Source of the DNA: Campylobacter showae CSUNSWCD
GTDB lineage: Bacteria > Campylobacterota > Campylobacteria > Campylobacterales > Campylobacteraceae
Direction of reading: 5' to 3'
NCBI RefSeq assembly: GCF_000313615.1
Contig: NZ_AMZQ01000005.1
Span: 62,001-126,000, forward strand
Length of the DNA: 64,000 bases
Shown: positions 44,944-53,068 of the stretch, piece by piece
Layout: the number at the start of each line of letters is the position of its first letter
How positions within the stretch are numbered: the stretch's first letter is position 1
Made by a program: the position numbers and the translations under genes
Notes under the pieces: model-generated
Told to the model about the DNA's origin: nothing
The model's input: only the letters and a program-made list of their open reading frames with translations
Database searches by the model: none

Positions 44944-46371
44944 ATGGAATATAGAATAGAAAAAGACACGATGGGTGAGGTGAAAGTTCCGAATGAGAAA
45001 TATTGGGGAGCGCAGACGCAGCGCAGCCATGAAAATTTCGAGATCGGAGTGGGACTGGAGACGATGCCAAGAGAGGTCATAGAGGGTTTTGCCTATCTAA
45101 AAAAGGCGTGCGCGCTTGTTAATCGCAAGCTAGGCCGCCTAGACGAGCCTCGCACCGAGGCAATAGCGCAGGCGTGCGATGAAATTTTAAACGGCAAGCT
45201 GGACGGAAATTTTCCTCTAGTCGTGTGGCAGACGGGCTCGGGCACGCAGTCGAATATGAATTTAAACGAGGTCGTCTCAAACCGCGCGATGGAGATTTTG
45301 GGGCTAAATTTCCGCGATAAGGCGGCGCTGGACGTTAAAGACGCAAAATTCGTGCATCCAAACGATCACGTAAATAAAGGTCAGAGCTCAAACGACACCT
45401 ATCCTACGGCGATGCGAATAGCTTTTGTGCTAGAGCTTCAAAAAAAGCTACTGCCCGCGATCGAAAAATTAGAAGCGACGCTGGATAAAAAGACCGCCGA
45501 GTTTGCGCGGATCGTAAAAATCGGCCGCACTCACCTACAAGACGCCACGCCGCTCACGCTCGGGCAGGAATTTAGCGGCTACGCGCATATGCTAAAGGCG
45601 AGTAAGGCGCAGATCCTAGCTACCGTGCCGTTTTTGCAGGAGCTTGCCATCGGCGGTACGGCGGTCGGCACCGGGCTAAACTCGCACCCGAAATTTAGCG
45701 AGATGGTAAGCGACGAGCTAAATGCGCTAACGGGCACGGCGTTTAAATTTAAATCCCATCCAAATAAATTTCACGGCCTAACGAGCCACGACGCGGAGGT
45801 ATTTTTAAGCGGCGCGCTAAACGGCCTGGCGGCAAATTTGATGAAGATCGCAAACGACGTGCGCTGGCTGGCAAGCGGGCCTAGGTGCGGTATCGGCGAG
45901 ATAAACATCCCCGAAAACGAGCCGGGAAGCTCGATAATGCCGGGTAAGGTAAATCCGACGCAGTGCGAAGCCGTCACGATGGTAGCGGCGCAAGTAATGG
46001 GCAACCACGTCGCGATTTCCGTCGCCGCAAGCCAAGGAAACTTCGAGCTAAACGTCTTTAAGCCGGTGCTTACGTACAACCTCATCCAAAGCATCCGCCT
46101 GCTAAGCGACGCGATGAACAGCTTCGATAAACACTGCGCTTGCGGTATCACGGCAAACGAGGCTAAAATCGACAAGCTACTGCACGAGAGCCTGATGCTC
46201 GTAACCGCGCTAAATCCGCACATCGGCTATGCAAATGCCGCCAAGATCGCGAAAACCGCGCATCATAACGGCACGACGCTGCGCGAGGAGGCGATAAAAT
46301 CAGGCATACTGACCGCCGAGGAATTTGACGAGTGGGTGGTGCCTGAGGATATGATCGCGCCGAAGGAGTAA
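44944..46371 (+). CDS. fumC: Fumarate hydratase, class II
   Basis: Hydrates fumarate to L-malate in the TCA cycle, or runs in reverse to feed fumarate respiration, which is central in Campylobacter. 475 residues. N-terminus [15 protein letters not shown]; active-site regions [28 protein letters not shown], and the fumarase/aspartase signature [13 protein letters not shown] near 320. The C-terminal domain is complete. Good ribosome site AAAGGAGATAAAG, single gene behind its own -10. Iron-free class II, so oxygen-stable. Confidence 0.97.
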   Translation: MEYRIEKDTMGEVKVPNEKYWGAQTQRSHENFEIGVGLETMPREVIEGFAYLKKACALVNRKLGRLDEPRTEAIAQACDEILNGKLDGNFPLVVWQTGSGTQSNMNLNEVVSNRAMEILGLNFRDKAALDVKDAKFVHPNDHVNKGQSSNDTYPTAMRIAFVLELQKKLLPAIEKLEATLDKKTAEFARIVKIGRTHLQDATPLTLGQEFSGYAHMLKASKAQILATVPFLQELAIGGTAVGTGLNSHPKFSEMVSDELNALTGTAFKFKSHPNKFHGLTSHDAEVFLSGALNGLAANLMKIANDVRWLASGPRCGIGEINIPENEPGSSIMPGKVNPTQCEAVTMVAAQVMGNHVAISVAASQGNFELNVFKPVLTYNLIQSIRLLSDAMNSFDKHCACGITANEAKIDKLLHESLMLVTALNPHIGYANAAKIAKTAHHNGTTLREEAIKSGILTAEEFDEWVVPEDMIAPKE

Positions 46372-46392
46372 ATTTGGTTGCTTGACTTTTTG

Positions 46393-46461
46393 GGCTCGGT
46401 GAGATTTGGGCGATTTTGCCGAGCCTAAGTAAAATCCGTAAATTTAAGAGCGAGATTTTAC
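46393..46461 (+). terminator. Paired hairpins downstream of fumC
   Basis: Two stems: GGCTCGG (46393-46399) with CCGAGCC (46419-46425), and GTAAAATC (46429-46436) with GATTTTAC (46454-46461). Loops are long (about 18-20 bases), so efficiency as an intrinsic terminator is doubtful, but they occupy the gap to the next gene. Confidence 0.35.
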
Positions 46462-46521
46462 GGTTGCGCCTTAAATTTTACTCAAATTTGCCGATATACT
46501 TTTAAATTTAAAGGCGCGGCG

Positions 46522-46920
46522 ATGGATGTAAAACTAAACATAAATTTAAACTCAAATTTGATGAATTTAGGTAAAAGTGGCTCAGCGGTCGTGGCAAATT
46601 TAAGCGCTGGCACGCTAAATTTGAAAAATGAAAATCCACAAAGCGGCGATAAGGTCAATATTTTACGTGACGCGTCAAATTTGGCGATCGGCGCAAACGA
46701 GGGCGAAAGTAGCGCCGATATCCTAAAAAAGCAGCTAGAAAAACTTCAAAAACGGCTAAAAGAGCTTGAAGCGGCGATAAAGCGGGTAAATGCCAGCAAA
46801 AATCCGTACGCAAAAGATATGGCGGCCTCGCTCGAGACGCAAAAGGGAGCGGTTTTTGCGCAGATAATGCAAATAAGCGCGCGAATTTTAGAGATGCAAG
46901 TCGGCCAGAGCAAAATTTGA
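46522..46920 (+). CDS. Unknown small protein with predicted coiled coil
   Basis: 132 residues. No signal peptide or membrane segment. The first 60 residues are Asn/Leu-rich and repetitive (NINLNSNLMNLGK, NLSAGTLNLKNEN), encoded by AAATTT words. The second half is a clear amphipathic coiled coil (about 65-95, LKKQLEKLQKRLKELEAAIKR) followed by a Gln/Met-rich helix to the end. I recognise no family. Ribosome site is weak (AAAGG 12 bp before the ATG). It stands between the fumC hairpins and the hydrogenase promoter region, apparently alone. It is likely expressed given the coherent coiled coil, but the function is open. Confidence 0.6.
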   Translation: MDVKLNINLNSNLMNLGKSGSAVVANLSAGTLNLKNENPQSGDKVNILRDASNLAIGANEGESSADILKKQLEKLQKRLKELEAAIKRVNASKNPYAKDMAASLETQKGAVFAQIMQISARILEMQVGQSKI

Positions 46921-47294
46921 CGCCGTAAATTTTCCGTTCGCTAGAGTCAAATTTAAGTAGCGTAAATTTGCTTTTCAAATTTTAAAAACAAAAATCTTGA
47001 AGCCTTAAACCTAATTAAGAAATAGGGCGATTTTGATTTTAAAATATCAAAATGCAAAAAATAATTTGTTAAATTTATTTTTTTATACTTTAATTATTTT
47101 TAGGACTCTTCTCACAAAAATAACACTAAAATAATAATATACTTAATCATAAAAACTAATACTTTTACTAAATATAGAATTTTAATGTTTAGTTGTAATA
47201 TTTCAATATTTAAAGCTATTTGATAATAATTAAAAACGAATTTATGCCGTTGTTAAATATGCTAAAAATACACATTTTACCCCAAGGAGAGAGC
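46921..47294. other. AT-rich upstream region of the hydrogenase operon
   Basis: 374 bp with no convincing gene and strikingly AT-rich from about 46990 to 47280. It should hold the hydA promoter; candidates such as TATAGA or TGTAAT occur, but none stands out. A dyad TTTTGAT (47031-47037)/ATCAAAA (47046-47052) has spacing too wide for an FNR site. AT-rich repeats such as AATAATA near 47131 resemble Helicobacter NikR half-sites, but no clear pair is present. Confidence 0.5.
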
Positions 47295-48443
47295 ATGAGA
47301 GATGACGTCCTAGTTAGGATAAACGAGAGGCTTAACGTGCTTGCCGCGCTTCCGACTCTAAAAAACGGATCGATCGGTGAAGCTTTGAAGAAAAGCGGAT
47401 TTAGCAGGCGCGATTTTATGAAATGGGCCGGCGCGATGACGGCGTTTATGGCGTTGCCTGCGTCGATGACGCCAACCGTGGCTAGAGCCGCCGAGCTTAG
47501 CGATAGATTGCCCGTGATATGGCTACATATGGCCGAGTGCACCGGATGCAGCGAGAGCTTGCTTCGCACAGATGCGCCGAGTATAGATAGCTTGATTTTT
47601 GACTACATCAGCCTCGAGTATCACGAAACCGTGATGGCTGCGGCAGGCTGGCAGGCCGAGGAAAACCTAGAAAGCGCAATCGAAAAATACAAAGACAGAT
47701 ACATCCTGTTAGTCGAGGGCGGCATACCTACGGGCGATACGGAAAACTATCTAACCGTCGGTCCTTTAGGTCTTAGCGGACTTCATCACGCAAAGCATGC
47801 GAGCGAAAACGCCGCGGCGATATTTGCCATCGGTACCTGTTCGAGCTTTGGCGGTATACAAGCTGCAAAGCCAAATCCGTCAAATTCCGTCGGTCTATCA
47901 AAAGTAACTTCAAAACCGGTCATAAATGTCCCGGGCTGTCCTCCGAGCGAGAAAAATATCGTGGGCAACGTCCTTCACTACATACTTTTCGGTACTTTAC
48001 CCGCACTTGACGTATTTAACCGTCCAAAGTGGGCTTACGGGCTTAGGATCCACGATCTTTGCGAAAGACGCGGTAGGTTTGACGCGGGTGAGTTTGTGCA
48101 GACCTTTGGCGACGAGGGCGCAAAAAACGGCTATTGCCTCTACAAAGTCGGCTGTAAAGGCCCATATACGTTTAATAACTGCTCTCGCGAGAGATTTAAC
48201 CAGCACACTAGCTGGCCGGTGCAGGCGGGTCACGGCTGCATAGGTTGCTCGGAGCCTGATTTTTGGGATACGATGGGGCCTTTTGAGGAGCCGATGGCAG
48301 ATAGGCTGTTTAACACCGTTTTAGGCCTAGGCGCCGATAATGTCAGCGATAAAATCGGCATCGGAGTGCTGGCGCTCGCAGGTATCGGTATAGCAGCGCA
48401 CGCCGCGATAAGCATTTTTGCTAAAGACAAAGAGGAGGCGTAA
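47295..48443 (+). CDS. hydA: [NiFe] uptake hydrogenase small subunit
   Basis: Iron-sulphur electron-transfer subunit of the membrane-bound H2-oxidising hydrogenase. 382 residues from ATG 47295, chosen for the ribosome site AAGGAGAG and because it gives a normal twin-arginine signal (SRRDFMKW, 38-45). Cys-rich mature part with ECTGCSESLLR (proximal cluster), GTCSSFGG, NVPGCPP, and C-terminal GCKGPYTFNNCSRERFN and AGHGCIGCSEPDFW for medial and distal clusters. A C-terminal transmembrane helix (IGIGVLALAGIGIAAHAAISIF) anchors it. Exported by Tat with HydB. H2 electrons pass through it to HydC and menaquinone. Confidence 0.97.
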   Translation: MRDDVLVRINERLNVLAALPTLKNGSIGEALKKSGFSRRDFMKWAGAMTAFMALPASMTPTVARAAELSDRLPVIWLHMAECTGCSESLLRTDAPSIDSLIFDYISLEYHETVMAAAGWQAEENLESAIEKYKDRYILLVEGGIPTGDTENYLTVGPLGLSGLHHAKHASENAAAIFAIGTCSSFGGIQAAKPNPSNSVGLSKVTSKPVINVPGCPPSEKNIVGNVLHYILFGTLPALDVFNRPKWAYGLRIHDLCERRGRFDAGEFVQTFGDEGAKNGYCLYKVGCKGPYTFNNCSRERFNQHTSWPVQAGHGCIGCSEPDFWDTMGPFEEPMADRLFNTVLGLGADNVSDKIGIGVLALAGIGIAAHAAISIFAKDKEEA

Positions 48444-48445
48444 AA

Positions 48446-50164
48446 ATGAGCGAGCAAAGAATAGTAATAGACCCGATAACCAGGATAGAAGGCCACCTGC
48501 GCATAGAAGTCGTCGTAGATGAAAATAACGTAGTTAAAGAAGCCTACTCGGGCTCGACGCTTTGGCGCGGCATAGAGCAGGTCGTAAAGGGGCGCGATCC
48601 GAGGGATGCGGGATTTTTCATGCAGAGGATTTGCGGAGTTTGTACGTTTTCGCACTACCGCGCGGGCATCATGGCCGTCGAGAACGCGCTAGGCATCGTC
48701 CCTCCGCTAAACGCTCAGCTAACGCGCACGCTGATGAACAACGCCCTTTATATGCACGATCACGTAGTGCATTTTTATCAGCTTCACGGCCTTGACTGGA
48801 CGGACGTGGTTTCGGCTCTAAGCGCGGACGTACGCAAGGCTAGCGACGAGGCGTTTAAATACTGCGATACACCTTATGCGACCGGCGCAGATAAGCTAAA
48901 AGAGGTAAAAGAGCGCGTCGAAGCCTTTGTGAAAAAGGGAAATTTAGGACCTTTTGCCAACGCCTACTGGGGACATCCGACCTATAAATTTACGCCGGAG
49001 CAAAATTTGATCGTGCTTTCGCACTATTTAGAGTGCCTAAGGATACAAAGAACGGTAGCGCAGATGATGGCGATATTTGGATCCAAAAACCCGCACCCGC
49101 AAAGCCTAACCGTAGGCGGCGTGACCTGCGTCATGGACCTACTTGATCCTGCAAGACTGGGCGAATACCTAACCAAATTTCATGAAACGGCCGATTTTAT
49201 TAACAGGGCATATTATCCAGATCTCGTCATGGCTGCCAAAGCCTACGGTAGCGAGCCTAGCGTGCTAAAAGACATCGGCGTGTCAAATTTGTTCGCTTAT
49301 GACGAGTTTTTAGTCGGTAGAAACGAGTATCTGATCCAGGGCGGTGCTATCCTAAACGGCGATATCAGCAAGGTTTACGAAGTGAACGGCGATAAGATCA
49401 CCGAGGAAGCCACTCGCGCATGGTATAAAAACCCGGCCCCGCTGCATCCGTATGACGGCGAAACTGAGCCAAACTACACCGGCCTAAAAGATATGAAAAC
49501 TTTAGACGGTTACGGCAAAGAGGTGGATACTAAAGTCTTTGACGAAAAAGGCAAATATAGCTGGATCAAAGCTCCTCGTTATGAGGGCAAACCTATGCAG
49601 GTGGGCCCGGTAGCTAGCATCGTGATAAACTACGCCAAAGGCAACGAGCGCGTGGTAAAGATCGTAGATAAATTTTTAAAAGACACGGGGCTTCCGCTCG
49701 AGGCGGTATTTTCTACGCTGGGTAGAACCGCAACCAGGATGCTAGAGGCCAAACTAGTAGCCGATCACGGACTAACCGCCTTTAATAGCTTAGTAGAAAA
49801 TCTAAAAACCGATCAAGAAACCTGCGCGAAGTACGTCATAGATAACGGCAAAGAGTATAAGGGAAATTTCCAAGGTAATGCCCCTCGCGGAGCGCTCAGC
49901 CACTGGTGCCGTATAAAGGGCGGCGTGATAACCAACTGGCAAGCCGTCGTGCCTAGTACGTGGAACGCCTCGCCAAAAGACGCCTCAAACGTACGTGGAA
50001 GCTACGAGGAGTGCCTCATCGGGCTAAAGATCGCCGATCTAACCAAGCCTCTTGAGATCATACGCAAGATCCACTCGTACGATCCTTGTATCGCATGCGC
50101 CGTGCACGTGATGGATGCGCGCGGCAAGCGGCTAGGCGAATACAAAATCAACCCGAATTTGTGA
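48446..50164 (+). CDS. hydB: [NiFe] uptake hydrogenase large subunit
   Basis: Catalytic subunit holding the Ni-Fe(CN)2CO centre, 572 residues. N-terminal ligand motif RICGVCTFSH (Cys63, Cys66) and C-terminal DPCIACAVH (Cys548, Cys551) supply the four thiolates. The last 18 residues after His554 (VMDARGK...NPNL) are the propeptide that HydD-type endopeptidase removes once nickel is in place. Two bases after hydA, with ribosome site GGAGGCG. Group 1 hydrogenase, oxidising H2 as in Wolinella and Helicobacter; this makes H2 a probable main electron donor. Confidence 0.97.
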   Translation: MSEQRIVIDPITRIEGHLRIEVVVDENNVVKEAYSGSTLWRGIEQVVKGRDPRDAGFFMQRICGVCTFSHYRAGIMAVENALGIVPPLNAQLTRTLMNNALYMHDHVVHFYQLHGLDWTDVVSALSADVRKASDEAFKYCDTPYATGADKLKEVKERVEAFVKKGNLGPFANAYWGHPTYKFTPEQNLIVLSHYLECLRIQRTVAQMMAIFGSKNPHPQSLTVGGVTCVMDLLDPARLGEYLTKFHETADFINRAYYPDLVMAAKAYGSEPSVLKDIGVSNLFAYDEFLVGRNEYLIQGGAILNGDISKVYEVNGDKITEEATRAWYKNPAPLHPYDGETEPNYTGLKDMKTLDGYGKEVDTKVFDEKGKYSWIKAPRYEGKPMQVGPVASIVINYAKGNERVVKIVDKFLKDTGLPLEAVFSTLGRTATRMLEAKLVADHGLTAFNSLVENLKTDQETCAKYVIDNGKEYKGNFQGNAPRGALSHWCRIKGGVITNWQAVVPSTWNASPKDASNVRGSYEECLIGLKIADLTKPLEIIRKIHSYDPCIACAVHVMDARGKRLGEYKINPNL

Positions 50165-50175
50165 AAGGAGCGACT

Positions 50176-50859
50176 ATGAGCGAGCATAAATTTGACTGCA
50201 AAAGCGAGTATGAATTTTCCATCGGGCTTAGAGCGACGCACTGGATCAGGTTTTTTGCCATCACATTTTTAGTCGTGAGCGGATACTATATATCGTATGT
50301 TTTTGTTAGCCCCGAGGTCGCGACCGAGCCGGTGCTGTTTATGAACGCCAAGTTGCGCGCGGCTCATCAGATCGCGGGATTTATCTTGATAGCGTGCTTT
50401 ATTTTCAAGCTCTACCTATTTATATTTGATAAATACAGCCGTAAAGAGGTCGTTAGTATCGTCGATTTTTTTAATCCCAAAGTCTGGATAGCGCAGATAA
50501 AATACTACCTGTTTTTAGGCCCGCACCCGCATCTAAGGGGCGTTTATAACCCGCTTCAGTTTGCGTCGTATTTTTTCTTTTATCTGGTGCTTTTTCTGAT
50601 CTGCCTAACGGGCCTCGTGCTCTATGTCCACGTCTATCACGAGGGACTTGGCGGGCTACTTTACGAGCCGATGAGGCAGTGCGAGGAGCTCATGGGCGGG
50701 CTGGCAAACGTCCGCACGATACACCGCATATGCATGTGGATTATCATGGTTTTTGTCGTAGCGCACGTGTATATGGCAGTATTTAACGCTGTAAAAGGCA
50801 AAAACGGAGCTATGGACGCCATCGTAAGCGGCTATAAATTCGTAAAAGACGAGCACTGA
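50176..50859 (+). CDS. hydC: Hydrogenase cytochrome b subunit
   Basis: Membrane dihaem cytochrome b, 227 residues from ATG 50176 (ribosome site AAAGGAG); a longer reading into hydB is not credible. Four to five transmembrane helices, starting near residue 20 (LRATHWIRFFAITFLVVSGYYI). Histidines in the first two helices (ATHW; AAHQIAGFI) and later helices (YVHVYHEG, IHRICMWIIMVFVVAHVYM) are the haem b ligands, and the last part carries the quinone-reducing site. It moves electrons from HydA to menaquinone. Its stop overlaps hydD (TGATG). Confidence 0.95.
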   Translation: MSEHKFDCKSEYEFSIGLRATHWIRFFAITFLVVSGYYISYVFVSPEVATEPVLFMNAKLRAAHQIAGFILIACFIFKLYLFIFDKYSRKEVVSIVDFFNPKVWIAQIKYYLFLGPHPHLRGVYNPLQFASYFFFYLVLFLICLTGLVLYVHVYHEGLGGLLYEPMRQCEELMGGLANVRTIHRICMWIIMVFVVAHVYMAVFNAVKGKNGAMDAIVSGYKFVKDEH

Positions 50860-51530
50860 TGCGCGTTTTGGTGCTAGGTATCGGCAACGTGATGTTTGGC
50901 GACGAGGGCGTGGGGGTGCATTTTGTCAAAATGATGGATCGAAACTACAAATTTAGCCCTAAAAACGGGGATAAATTTGACTCGTCAAATTTGAGCGGTA
51001 AATTTCGCTCGTCAAATTTGGACGTCGCAAACTCAAATTTAAGTAGCGATCTCGCTCGTAGCGACGGCTCTAAATTTAACGCAGACGGCGCAAATTTGGA
51101 GCTAAAATTTATTGACGGCGGTACGCTAGCCATGGCGCTCACGCCCGTTATTGCTTGGGCGGATGCTTTGATAGTTGCCGACTGCATCAGCGCCGAGGGC
51201 GGCGAGACGGGGGACGTGTACTTTTTCGGTTACGAGCAGATGCCGCCCGCCGTCTCGTGGAACGGCTCCGCGCACGAGGTCGAGATGCTAGAGACCTTGC
51301 GGCTCATGGAGCTTGCGGGCGATTTGCCGCGGACGAAAATTTTAGGTATCGTGCCAAAGCGTATCGAGCCTATGAGCTTTGAGCTCTCCGCGCAGGCGCA
51401 AGAGGGGGCAAATTTGATGGAAAAGACGCTTTTAAACGAGCTTTCGCAGCTTGGATTTAACTACGAAAAGATCGCAAATTTTAGCGTCTCCGATATCGCT
51501 TTAGAGTTTTCAAAAAAGGGCGCGATATGA
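50859..51530 (+). CDS. hydD: Hydrogenase maturation endopeptidase with an expanded loop
   Basis: Aspartate-dependent protease that trims the HydB C-terminus after nickel insertion. 223 residues against about 180 for relatives. N-terminal core VLVLGIGNVMFGDEGVGVHFV carries the nickel-binding Glu; IDGGTLAMALTPVIAWADALIVADCI and EVEMLETLRL continue the fold. Between them residues about 31-80 are an added Ser/Asn/Lys-rich loop (SSNL, SNLS, KF repeats) encoded by nine AAATTT words (50949-51110). Despite this the conserved residues are intact, so the protease is probably active. Overlaps hydC (TGATG) and hydE (ATGA). Confidence 0.9.
   Translation: MRVLVLGIGNVMFGDEGVGVHFVKMMDRNYKFSPKNGDKFDSSNLSGKFRSSNLDVANSNLSSDLARSDGSKFNADGANLELKFIDGGTLAMALTPVIAWADALIVADCISAEGGETGDVYFFGYEQMPPAVSWNGSAHEVEMLETLRLMELAGDLPRTKILGIVPKRIEPMSFELSAQAQEGANLMEKTLLNELSQLGFNYEKIANFSVSDIALEFSKKGAI
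50949..51110 (+). repeat. Nine AAATTT words forming the HydD insertion
   Basis: Nine AAATTT hexamers in 162 bp, several as TCAAATTTG (encoding SNL) or TAAATTT (KF). They coincide exactly with the residues absent from normal HydD proteins. Irregular spacing excludes a simple tandem repeat. Confidence 0.7.
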
Positions 51531-53068
51531 TTTTAGCTTACGAGTTTGACTGTGCGAGCGAAAATTTTGCATTTTTTCTTAAATTTTACGCGCAAAAAAG
51601 CGGGTTAAATTTTAACCTTAAAAAGGAGCATGATTTAACGACGCTTTATACTGAAGGCTCGCAAGAGGAGCTTTTGGCGTTTTCTGATTTGCTCTCTAGC
51701 GCGCTTCCTCACAGCGTGTTTTTGCGAGGTTCAAAGGTTTGCGCGAGCGAAAATTTGCCCCAAGGCGAAGCAAACGAGCCCGTAAATACTTTCTCAAATA
51801 TCACGCCAAGCGTCGTTAGCGCCTATCTAAAGGGTGAGCTAAAAGAGTGCGAAAACAGCGTTTTTAGCGACATTTGCGTTTTTGTGGATGGCAAATTTAC
51901 GCCTGTTACGAAGGCAAATTTTAACGAGCTTTTGGAGTTTGCTTTTAAAAATTTATGCGCGGGCGAAAGCGTTAAATTTAAAGATATTAGCGGCGAATTT
52001 GAAGCGTCAAATTTTACTGAACTAAATGAAAATTTTAATCTTTTAATGCCGACGAATCTTAAAAATTTACCTAAAATTTTTATCGCAAATGAAGCTGAGC
52101 AGGTTGCCCTAGCAAGCTACGAAAAACCAGTCGTTACGCTAAAAACGACGGCCATTTACCGCGGCAATCACCCGAGCTCGCCTAGATTTTTTGACGCCTG
52201 CGCGGCTAGAGACATTTTCATCTACGCGCTTTGCGACAAGCTTTCTAAAGCGGGCGTAAATTTTATTGCGTTAAAGGCGCAAAAGCCGCCGTTTAAGGCC
52301 GTAGTGCTTGAAAACGGATATATTTTTAGCGGCTCTAGGATTTATTATGCGCGCTCAAATTTGAGCCAGATAGAGGGCGCTGCGGATAAAAATCTAGCCG
52401 CTTTTAATCTCGCAAAAAAAGAATTTGACGCAGACGGCGGGATAGCTAGGATATTTTTAAGCAGGTTTAAAGACGATGAAGTTAAAATTTACCCCAAATT
52501 TGATGATTTTAACGTCTTAAATTTCGCCTTGCCTGCGAGCTTTGAAGAGCTTTACGCGCAGATAAAGCGCGAGGAGGGCGGCGAGAGATTGCTTCAAAAT
52601 TATGGCGAAAACTTTAGCTTGCCGCGCGGCGAGCTTGGCGTACAAAACGGCTTTTTTGGGCTATTTTGTATGGCTGGAGCGCTGCTTGGATTTGATAGCG
52701 ATGCGCAAAAAGCGGGAGAGATTTTGCTGCAAAACGCGAGCGATTTTAACGGCGCAAAAGGGCCTAGGCTCGATTTTAAAATGCTAAACAAAACGCATTT
52801 TGACGTCGTTAAATTTGCCAGAAGCGGCATGAGCTTTAGGCTAGCTGGCGTCGATGCTAGGCTGCTTAGCTACGGATACGCCGAGTCGCTGGCGTATTTT
52901 TTGAGCGATTTTGCAGACTCGCTAAAGCAGGATTTTGGCGTGCAAAACGCGCTGCTTTGCGGCTCGCTTTTTGAGAACAAGACGCTTGCAAATTTGACGT
53001 TAAAGCATCTAAAAACAGGTTTAAACGCCAAATTTAGCAAAGAGTTTTTGATTGAAGAGATGTTTTAA
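51527..53068 (+). CDS. hydE: Hydrogenase accessory protein HydE
   Basis: 513 residues, located between hydD and hypF as in Wolinella and Helicobacter, where HydE is needed for hydrogenase activity. The protein's last third is readable as a degenerate relative of the HypF Kae1-like domain: GVQNGFFGLFCMAGALLGF, ARLLSYGYAESLAYFLSDFA and NALLCGSLFENKTLANLTLKH correspond to HypF's SLGRIFDAFAAVILGL, and ILLAGGVFQNKALLEN. No zinc fingers or acylphosphatase region are present. N-terminal half has KFYAQKSGLNFN and is unlike known domains. Overlaps hydD by 4 bp and hypF by 17 bp. A role in cofactor assembly, perhaps as a partner of HypF/HypE, is inferred. Confidence 0.75.
   Translation: MILAYEFDCASENFAFFLKFYAQKSGLNFNLKKEHDLTTLYTEGSQEELLAFSDLLSSALPHSVFLRGSKVCASENLPQGEANEPVNTFSNITPSVVSAYLKGELKECENSVFSDICVFVDGKFTPVTKANFNELLEFAFKNLCAGESVKFKDISGEFEASNFTELNENFNLLMPTNLKNLPKIFIANEAEQVALASYEKPVVTLKTTAIYRGNHPSSPRFFDACAARDIFIYALCDKLSKAGVNFIALKAQKPPFKAVVLENGYIFSGSRIYYARSNLSQIEGAADKNLAAFNLAKKEFDADGGIARIFLSRFKDDEVKIYPKFDDFNVLNFALPASFEELYAQIKREEGGERLLQNYGENFSLPRGELGVQNGFFGLFCMAGALLGFDSDAQKAGEILLQNASDFNGAKGPRLDFKMLNKTHFDVVKFARSGMSFRLAGVDARLLSYGYAESLAYFLSDFADSLKQDFGVQNALLCGSLFENKTLANLTLKHLKTGLNAKFSKEFLIEEMF

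Noticed and set aside
47031-47052. FNR-like dyad TTTTGAT...ATCAAAA before hydA
   Set aside because: Spacing between TTGAT and ATCAA is eight bases, where FNR/CRP-type sites need four; likely an incidental AT-rich dyad.
47220-47294. Longer HydA start at 47220
   Set aside because: Adds 25 residues before the Tat signal with no ribosome site; ATG 47295 follows AAGGAGAG.
50086-50175. HydC extension inside hydB
   Set aside because: Arg-rich overlap with no family match; ATG 50176 follows AAAGGAG.
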